Part shown: in pieces, positions 26,801 through 32,315 of the stretch
Layout of the letters: each line of letters begins with the position of its first letter
Position numbering within the stretch: position 1 is the stretch's first letter
Origin: Opitutales bacterium
GTDB lineage: Bacteria; Verrucomicrobiota; Verrucomicrobiia; Opitutales; T3Sed10-336
Assembly (NCBI GenBank): GCA_007132315.1
Contig: SLOW01000259.1
Span: 1 to 32,315 of the forward strand
DNA: 32,315 nucleotides
Direction: 5' to 3'
The notes under the pieces: generated by a model
What the model saw: the letters and a program-made list of their open reading frames with translations, nothing else
Database searches by the model: none
What the model was told of the DNA's origin: nothing
Made by a program: the position numbers and the translations under genes

Positions 26801-27448
26801 ATGAAATTAGCACTATTGGGTAAGAAACTGGGTATGACCCAGATCTACGACAGTGACAACCAGCTGGTTCCGGTCACTGTGATCCAGGCCGGACCATGTC
26901 CGGTTGTCCAGGTAAAGAATCCGGAGCGGGACGGTTACCACGCAATCCAGATCGGGTTTTCGCCGCAAAAGGAATCACGCCTGACCAAGGGCAAACTCGG
27001 CCACATTCGCAAGGTCGGCGTCGACCCGGTTTCACGTCTGCAGGAAATCCGGCTCGGAGAAGCTCCGGAGCAGAAGGAAGGGGACGTCCTCAACGTCTCC
27101 CTGTTCAGTGAGGGTGAATTGATCGACGTGGTGGGCACCACCAAGGGCAAGGGATTCCAGGGGGTGATGAAGCGGTTCCGGACACGGGGCGGTCCGGCCA
27201 GCCACGGTTCGATGACCCACCGGCGGATCGGTTCGATCGGTCTCTGTCAGACACCGGGACATGTCTTTAAGAATCAGAAGATGCCCGGACACATGGGGGC
27301 GGTGCGCCGCACCGTGCAAAATCTCAAAGTGTTGAAAATCGATGCCGAGAAGAACCTTCTGCTGATCCGCGGCAACGTTCCGGGAGCCAACGGCGACACC
27401 GTTCTGGTGCGCGCGGCCAAGAAAACCCGCAAGGCCCAGGCCGCATAA
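26801..27448 (+). CDS. rplC: 50S ribosomal protein L3
   Basis: LLGKKLGMTQIY, VVGTTKGKGFQGVMKR, GSIGLCQTPGHVFKNQKMPGHMG. Confidence 0.98.
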   Translation: MKLALLGKKLGMTQIYDSDNQLVPVTVIQAGPCPVVQVKNPERDGYHAIQIGFSPQKESRLTKGKLGHIRKVGVDPVSRLQEIRLGEAPEQKEGDVLNVSLFSEGELIDVVGTTKGKGFQGVMKRFRTRGGPASHGSMTHRRIGSIGLCQTPGHVFKNQKMPGHMGAVRRTVQNLKVLKIDAEKNLLLIRGNVPGANGDTVLVRAAKKTRKAQAA

Positions 27449-27464
27449 CCGAGAGAGTTGATCG

Positions 27465-28103
27465 ATGAAGTTAAAGGTTTACACAGCGGATGGCTCGTCG
27501 AGCCAGGAGAAAGATTTCCCCGGAATTCCCTCGTTTGAGGGAGGAACGGGACAACAGGCGGTCAAGGACGTGGTCACCGCGATGCGGGCGAATGCCCGCC
27601 AGGGCGATGCCAACACCAAGACCCGCGGCGAAGTCAGCGGGGGCGGCAAAAAGCCCTGGCGCCAAAAGGGGACAGGCAACGCCCGGGCCGGGAGCCGGCG
27701 ATCGCCCATTTGGGTTGGCGGCGGCACGGTCTTCGGACCCCGGACCCGCGATTACTCCAAGAAGGTGAATCGCAGGGTCAAGAGCCTCGCCCTGCGGCGC
27801 GCGTTTTACGATCTGGCCAGCGGAGGCGGCCTCCACGTGATCGAAGAGTTTCGGGTGTCTCCCGCGAAGACGAAGGTTCTGGCCGGGACGCTGGACCGCA
27901 TCGTACCAAAGGGACGTTTGCTGCTGGTGGACGATTCGTTCACCGACGAGACCGTCATGGGCGGGCGCAACATCGCCCGGGCTCAGTTTCAGGAAGCCGA
28001 CACGCTGAACACCTACGATCTCGCCCTCTACCAGAACATCCTGATTTCCGAAAAAGCTCTGGAGCGTCTCCTGAAGCGAATCAACGGAGGAAACGAATCA
28101 TGA
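27465..28103 (+). CDS. rplD: 50S ribosomal protein L4
   Basis: TKTRGEVSGGGKKPWRQKGTGNARAGSRRSPIWVGGGTVFGPRTRDYSKKVNRRVKSLALRRAF. Confidence 0.98.
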   Translation: MKLKVYTADGSSSQEKDFPGIPSFEGGTGQQAVKDVVTAMRANARQGDANTKTRGEVSGGGKKPWRQKGTGNARAGSRRSPIWVGGGTVFGPRTRDYSKKVNRRVKSLALRRAFYDLASGGGLHVIEEFRVSPAKTKVLAGTLDRIVPKGRLLLVDDSFTDETVMGGRNIARAQFQEADTLNTYDLALYQNILISEKALERLLKRINGGNES

Positions 28104-28387
28104 AGTCGCCCGATCAAGTGATCAAGGCGCTGCGGTTGACCGAAAAATCGACCCAGCTTTCAGCCAATACCGGCCAGTACACCTTCGAGGTGTTCGACAG
28201 TGCCGACAGGATTTCCATCAAGAACGCCGTTGAAAAGGTGTTCAAGGTCACCGTTCGACGCGTCAACGTTCTGCGCACCAAGCCGCGCGTCTCGCGCAAC
28301 ATGCGCACCGGGCGCATGGGCCGCAAGAGCGGAATGAAAAAGGCGATCGTGACGCTTCAGGAAGGCGACAAGATCGAGATCGTGTAA
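28100..28387 (+). CDS. rplW: 50S ribosomal protein L23
   Basis: MKSPDQVIKALRLTEKST..., IKNAVEKVFKVTVRRVNVLRTKPR; ATGA overlap with rplD. Confidence 0.96.
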   Translation: MKSPDQVIKALRLTEKSTQLSANTGQYTFEVFDSADRISIKNAVEKVFKVTVRRVNVLRTKPRVSRNMRTGRMGRKSGMKKAIVTLQEGDKIEIV

Positions 28388-28421
28388 GGGTTGTCGAGAC
28401 CCGCGAAGGAGAATAACGACC

Positions 28422-29267
28422 ATGCCTCTCAAGAAATTCAGACCACACACGCCGACTCAGCGCTTCCTGTTGTTGAGCAAGCAGCCGGACCTGGCGGACA
28501 AGCGGCCGGAGAAGCGCCTCGCCAAATCGACCAAAAAGTCGGGAGGACGCAACGCCTACGGACGCATCACCTCGCGCCGACGCGGCGCGGGTCACAAGCG
28601 GCTCTATCGTCGGATCGATTTTCGGCGCGAGAAACTCGATATCCCCGCCCGGGTACAGACTATCGAACACGATCCCAACCGCTCCGCGAATATCGCCCTG
28701 CTGGCGTACCGTGACGGAGAAAAACGCTACATCCTCGCCCCGCGCGGAGTTGCGGTGGGTGACACGCTGATTACCTCGGAAAAGGCGGCGTTCGATTCCG
28801 GCAACTGCATGCCGCTGCGCGTGATCCCGCCCTCAACCAAGATTCACGCCATCGAGATGATTCCGGGCAAAGGCGCCCAAATAGCCCGCTCGGCCGGGAT
28901 GACGGCGCAACTGGTTTCGGTCGATGGCAACCGTGCCACAGTGAAATTGCCTTCCGGAGAAATCCGGATCATCCATGCGGCCTGCCGGGCGACCATCGGT
29001 GAAGTCGGCAACCACGAACACGGCAACGTCATCGAAGGCAAAGCCGGACGTCGTCGCTGGAAGGGGCGCCGGCCGCGCGTGCGCGGCGTGGCGATGAACC
29101 CGATCGACCACCCGATGGGCGGCGGTGAAGGCCGGACCTCGGGCGGCGGACACCCCGTCTCTCCCTGGGGCCAGCTCGCCAAGGGGTACCCGACCCGCCG
29201 GCGCTCGAAGCCGTCCAACGCCTTCATCCTGGTGCGCCGGGACGGAACCAAAGTGAAGAACAAATAA
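28422..29267 (+). CDS. rplB: 50S ribosomal protein L2
   Basis: [72 protein letters not shown]. Confidence 0.98.
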   Translation: MPLKKFRPHTPTQRFLLLSKQPDLADKRPEKRLAKSTKKSGGRNAYGRITSRRRGAGHKRLYRRIDFRREKLDIPARVQTIEHDPNRSANIALLAYRDGEKRYILAPRGVAVGDTLITSEKAAFDSGNCMPLRVIPPSTKIHAIEMIPGKGAQIARSAGMTAQLVSVDGNRATVKLPSGEIRIIHAACRATIGEVGNHEHGNVIEGKAGRRRWKGRRPRVRGVAMNPIDHPMGGGEGRTSGGGHPVSPWGQLAKGYPTRRRSKPSNAFILVRRDGTKVKNK

Positions 29268-29271
29268 GGTT

Positions 29272-29541
29272 ATGGCACGTTCGATCAAAAAAGGATTCTA
29301 CGTCGATCCCTCCCTCCAGGACAAAATCGAGGAGGCGCAGAAAGGTGGCGCCCGCAAACCGGTTCAAACCTGGTCGCGCCGATCGACAATCACGCCCGAC
29401 TTTGTCGGCGTCACGTTTAATGTCCACAACGGCAAGTCTTTTGTGCCGGTGTACGTGACCGAGAACATGGTCGGGCACAAACTCGGCGAATTCGCGCTGA
29501 CCCGTACCTTCAAGGGACACGGTTCCCACACCAAGAAATAA
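29272..29541 (+). CDS. rpsS: 30S ribosomal protein S19
   Basis: [70 protein letters not shown]. Confidence 0.98.
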   Translation: MARSIKKGFYVDPSLQDKIEEAQKGGARKPVQTWSRRSTITPDFVGVTFNVHNGKSFVPVYVTENMVGHKLGEFALTRTFKGHGSHTKK

Positions 29542-29561
29542 CCCGCCCGCCCGATAGTCCG

Positions 29562-29999
29562 ATGCCGTTCCAAACCAACAGAGTTTTCCGCGCCGCGCGC
29601 TCCTTCCCCCCCGGGAAGGCGGGCCTGGCCGCGCGAACCCTGTGTGGTTGCCTGGCGACGGCGGGGTTCCTTTGCGCGGAACCGGCCGGCGCGGAGCAGG
29701 AGACGCGGGCCTACGAACATCCGGCCTTTGTCGGAGTCGATTCGAGCGCCGTGCATCCGACCCGCGTTCACGACATCGTCTCGACCGAAGTCACCGACTT
29801 GGTCATGCTTCCGGCCGGAGCCGACGCGGGATATCGTCCGGGCATGGTTTGCCGGGTGACTCGCGACGGCGAAGCGGTGGCTGAAATTCTTCTGGTGGAA
29901 GTGCGCGAACACGTCGCGGCTGCCATCATTGTCGGAATCTTTCCCGATCAACTTATCCAGACCGGTGACGCGGTACGCGTCAAAACCGTCCAGCAGTAA
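29562..29999 (+). CDS. Hypothetical predicted exported protein inserted in the S10 operon
   Basis: 145-aa ORF filling the gap between rpsS and rplV. Signal-peptide-like N-terminus (basic RAARSFPPGK, hydrophobic AARTLCGCLATAGFLC, AGA-EQ) and C-terminal PGMVCRVTRDGEAVAEILLVEVREHVAAAIIVGIFPDQLIQTGDAVRV. Confidence 0.7.
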   Translation: MPFQTNRVFRAARSFPPGKAGLAARTLCGCLATAGFLCAEPAGAEQETRAYEHPAFVGVDSSAVHPTRVHDIVSTEVTDLVMLPAGADAGYRPGMVCRVTRDGEAVAEILLVEVREHVAAAIIVGIFPDQLIQTGDAVRVKTVQQ

Positions 30000-30013
30000 C
30001 CTCTATCACGAAC

Positions 30014-30358
30014 ATGGAAATCCAATCGTTAACCAAATACGCCCGAATGTCGCCGAAGAAGGTTCGGGAAATCGTCCTGGAAATCCAGGGGCGCAACGCG
30101 GCGGGCGCGCTGGAGATGTTATCCTTTATCCCCCGCAAGTCGGCGCGCCTGGTGGCGAAGACACTGAAGTCTGCCATAGCGAACGCCGAAAACAACAACA
30201 ATTTGTCCTCGGACGACCTCATCGTGAAGAAGGCCGTCGTCGAGCAGGGGCCGGCTTTTCGCCGTTTCCGCGCCGGCGCCCGCGGAATGGCCAAACCATA
30301 TCGTAAACGGACCAGTCACATCCGGATCGTGCTGAGCGATGAACCGGCAACCAAGTAA
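30014..30358 (+). CDS. rplV: 50S ribosomal protein L22
   Basis: KYARMSPKKVREIVLEIQGRNAAGALEMLSFIPRKSARLVAKTLKSAIANAENN...RARGMAKPYRKRTSHI-type C-terminus. Confidence 0.97.
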   Translation: MEIQSLTKYARMSPKKVREIVLEIQGRNAAGALEMLSFIPRKSARLVAKTLKSAIANAENNNNLSSDDLIVKKAVVEQGPAFRRFRAGARGMAKPYRKRTSHIRIVLSDEPATK

Positions 30359-30364
30359 TTTCCC

Positions 30365-31006
30365 ATGGGCCAAAAAGTAAATCCAATCGGTTTTCGTCTC
30401 CCTATCAACCGGGCCTGGCAATCGCGCTGGTATTCGGACAAGAAGAATTTCGGCCTGCTCCTGCGGGAGGATGAGTTGATCCGCGATCGCCTCCACGAGA
30501 AGCTTCGCTTCGCCGCGGTTCCCCGGATCCTGATCGAGCGCGCCTCCAACCGGGTGCGGGTGAAGATCTTCACCGCGCGCCCCGGCATCGTGATCGGGCG
30601 CAAAGGCCAGGAACTGGAGAAAATCAAGGAAGACCTGGCCAAGATCACCGGCCGCGACATCCTGCTGGATATCCAGGAGGTGAAGAAGCCGGAACTGGAC
30701 GCGCAGTTGGTGGCCGAGAGTGTCGCCCTCCAGCTTGAGCGCCGCATTTCCTTTCGGCGCGCCATGAAGAAGGCCGTGCAGATCGCTGTGAGTCTGGGCG
30801 CGGCGGGGATTCGCATTCAGGTGTCAGGACGCCTCGGCGGCGCCGATATCGCCCGAACCGAATCGCAGCGCTTCGGCAGCGTGCCCCTGCACACCCTGCG
30901 CGAGGAGATCGATTACGGCTTTGCCGAAGGCCGCACCATGTACGGGATCATCGGCGTGAAGTGCTGGGTGTGCGTTCCCGGCGCCGACGGCGACTCCAAT
31001 AATTGA
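30365..31006 (+). CDS. rpsC: 30S ribosomal protein S3
   Basis: MGQKVNPIGFRLPINRAWQSRWYSDKKNF, KIFTARPGIVIGRKGQELEKIKEDL, GRLGGADIARTE. Confidence 0.98.
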   Translation: MGQKVNPIGFRLPINRAWQSRWYSDKKNFGLLLREDELIRDRLHEKLRFAAVPRILIERASNRVRVKIFTARPGIVIGRKGQELEKIKEDLAKITGRDILLDIQEVKKPELDAQLVAESVALQLERRISFRRAMKKAVQIAVSLGAAGIRIQVSGRLGGADIARTESQRFGSVPLHTLREEIDYGFAEGRTMYGIIGVKCWVCVPGADGDSNN

Positions 31007-31049
31007 AAACACGTTAACGACCAGCAGAGAACGCCAGCCTGATTGAGCC

Positions 31050-31463
31050 ATGCCACTACTTCCAAGCAGAACCAAATACCGCAAGGTCCACCGCGGCAGC
31101 CGCGCCGGGAACGCCACTCGGGGCAATGCCTTGTCCTTCGGCGAATTCGGTATTCAGTCCCTGGGACGCGGTTGGATGACCGCCTCGCAGATTGAAGCCG
31201 CCCGTGTTGCCATCACCCGCAATATGAAACGTAAGGGAAAAGTGTGGATTCGGGTGTTTCCGCACAAACCGGTCAGCAAGAAACCGGCCGAGACCCGCAT
31301 GGGGAAAGGCAAAGGCGGCGTGGAATTCTGGGTGGCCGTGGTGCGGCCCGGCACGGTGTTGTTCGAAGTCTCCGGCGTCTCTCCCACCGTGGCCAAGGAG
31401 TCGCTGCGGCTGGCCGACACGAAGCTGCCCTTCCGCTGCCGGTTCATCGCCCGCGAAGCCTGA
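31050..31463 (+). CDS. rplP: 50S ribosomal protein L16
   Basis: [86 protein letters not shown]. Confidence 0.98.
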   Translation: MPLLPSRTKYRKVHRGSRAGNATRGNALSFGEFGIQSLGRGWMTASQIEAARVAITRNMKRKGKVWIRVFPHKPVSKKPAETRMGKGKGGVEFWVAVVRPGTVLFEVSGVSPTVAKESLRLADTKLPFRCRFIAREA

Positions 31464-31486
31464 AGGCCCAACCCGGATAATCATCC

Positions 31487-31690
31487 ATGAAAGCATCGGA
31501 AATCAACGAATTGTCCATCGAGGAAATCGGCAAGAAACTCCGCGATTCGCGCGACGAATTGCTGGATCTGCGGTTGCGCAAACAAGCCGGCCAACTCGAG
31601 AAAACCCATGAAATTCGTCTGCTGCGGCGCGATATCGCGCGCTGCCAGACGGTTCTGGCCCGGAAGAAAAAGGCGAGTCCCGCCGCCTGA
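31487..31690 (+). CDS. rpmC: 50S ribosomal protein L29
   Basis: ELSIEEIGKKLRDSRDELLDLRLRKQAGQLEKTHEIRLLRRDIARCQTVL. Confidence 0.93.
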   Translation: MKASEINELSIEEIGKKLRDSRDELLDLRLRKQAGQLEKTHEIRLLRRDIARCQTVLARKKKASPAA

Positions 31691-31712
31691 CGCCAATCAA
31701 CCATTGACCACT

Positions 31713-32018
31713 ATGAGTGAACAGACGCGCAACAAGCGTAAATCCTACACCGGCACCGTTACCAGCAGCTCGGGCGACAAGTCCGTCAAAGTGACGATTC
31801 CGTACAAGATTCCCCACCCGCGCTACCGCAAGACGATCAACCGCAAGACGGTGGTGCACGCCCACGACGAGAACAGCGCGTCCAAGCCGGGCGACAAGGT
31901 GGAGATCATGGAAACCCGCCCACTGAGCAAGCTGAAGCGTTGGCGCATCCTCCGGGTCGTCGAAAGCGCTCCGGGGGGGGCCGTGCCTTCGGGCGCCGAA
32001 GCGGGGGAGGCTTCCTGA
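31713..32018 (+). CDS. rpsQ: 30S ribosomal protein S17
   Basis: [79 protein letters not shown] at 31713. Confidence 0.96.
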   Translation: MSEQTRNKRKSYTGTVTSSSGDKSVKVTIPYKIPHPRYRKTINRKTVVHAHDENSASKPGDKVEIMETRPLSKLKRWRILRVVESAPGGAVPSGAEAGEAS

Positions 32019-32040
32019 TTCCAGAAAGGAAAAATCCGTC

Positions 32041-32315
32041 ATGATACAACTTCTCAGCAGCTTACATGTCGCGGACAATACCGGCGCCCGGCGCGCGAAG
32101 ATGATCCGCCGCCTCGGTCAATTGAAAATGACCGCGGGGGTGGGAGACATCGTCGTGGTCAATATCAAGGACAGCGTCACCGACGCCAACGTCAAGAAGG
32201 GCGAAGTGGTCCGTGCCGTGGTGGTGCGCACCAAGGCGCCCATTCGCCGGGCGGACGGCAGCTACCTGCGTTTCGACAGCAACGCGGTGGTGATTCTGGA
32301 TGGCAACAACAACCC
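32041..32315 (+). CDS. rplN: 50S ribosomal protein L14 (truncated by window end)
   Basis: Reading from ATG 32041: [27 protein letters not shown]...[54 protein letters not shown]. Confidence 0.96.
   Translation, partial: MIQLLSSLHVADNTGARRAKMIRRLGQLKMTAGVGDIVVVNIKDSVTDANVKKGEVVRAVVVRTKAPIRRADGSYLRFDSNAVVILDGNNN

Overview
The window looks like ordinary, gene-dense, GC-rich bacterial chromosome. By gene content and order it is probably from the Verrucomicrobiota/PVC group, but that is inference and was not tested. The left two thirds carries housekeeping genes: tRNA-Pro(CGG), dtd, lipB, lysS, lolC/lolD, lpxB, cimA, ribD, rdgB, an HU gene and miaA. These are interspersed with four Gfo/Idh/MocA oxidoreductases, a ThuA-like protein, a CapD/FlaA1-type epimerase-dehydratase and a sugar-isomerase gene that appears frameshifted. 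The right third is a fused str-S10 ribosomal operon: rpsL-rpsG-fusA-rpsJ-rplC-rplD-rplW-rplB-rpsS-[ORF]-rplV-rpsC-rplP-rpmC-rpsQ-rplN(partial), with no tuf between fusA and rpsJ. I see no CRISPR array, prophage, transposon or obvious defence system. The points most worth a second look are: (1) a predicted exported small protein encoded between rpsS and rplV; (2) an uncharacterised protein upstream of lysS with an APH/kinase-like motif order (lysine strand, GDxxxxN, DFD); (3) the single-base frameshift in a TIM-barrel isomerase gene; (4) several strong hairpins at gene ends and in leaders, including a 27-bp perfect stem, a repeated GGAGGGCGGCGCTCCCGCGCCGC element, structured leaders of the str and rplC segments, and a hairpin plus T-run abutting a start codon.
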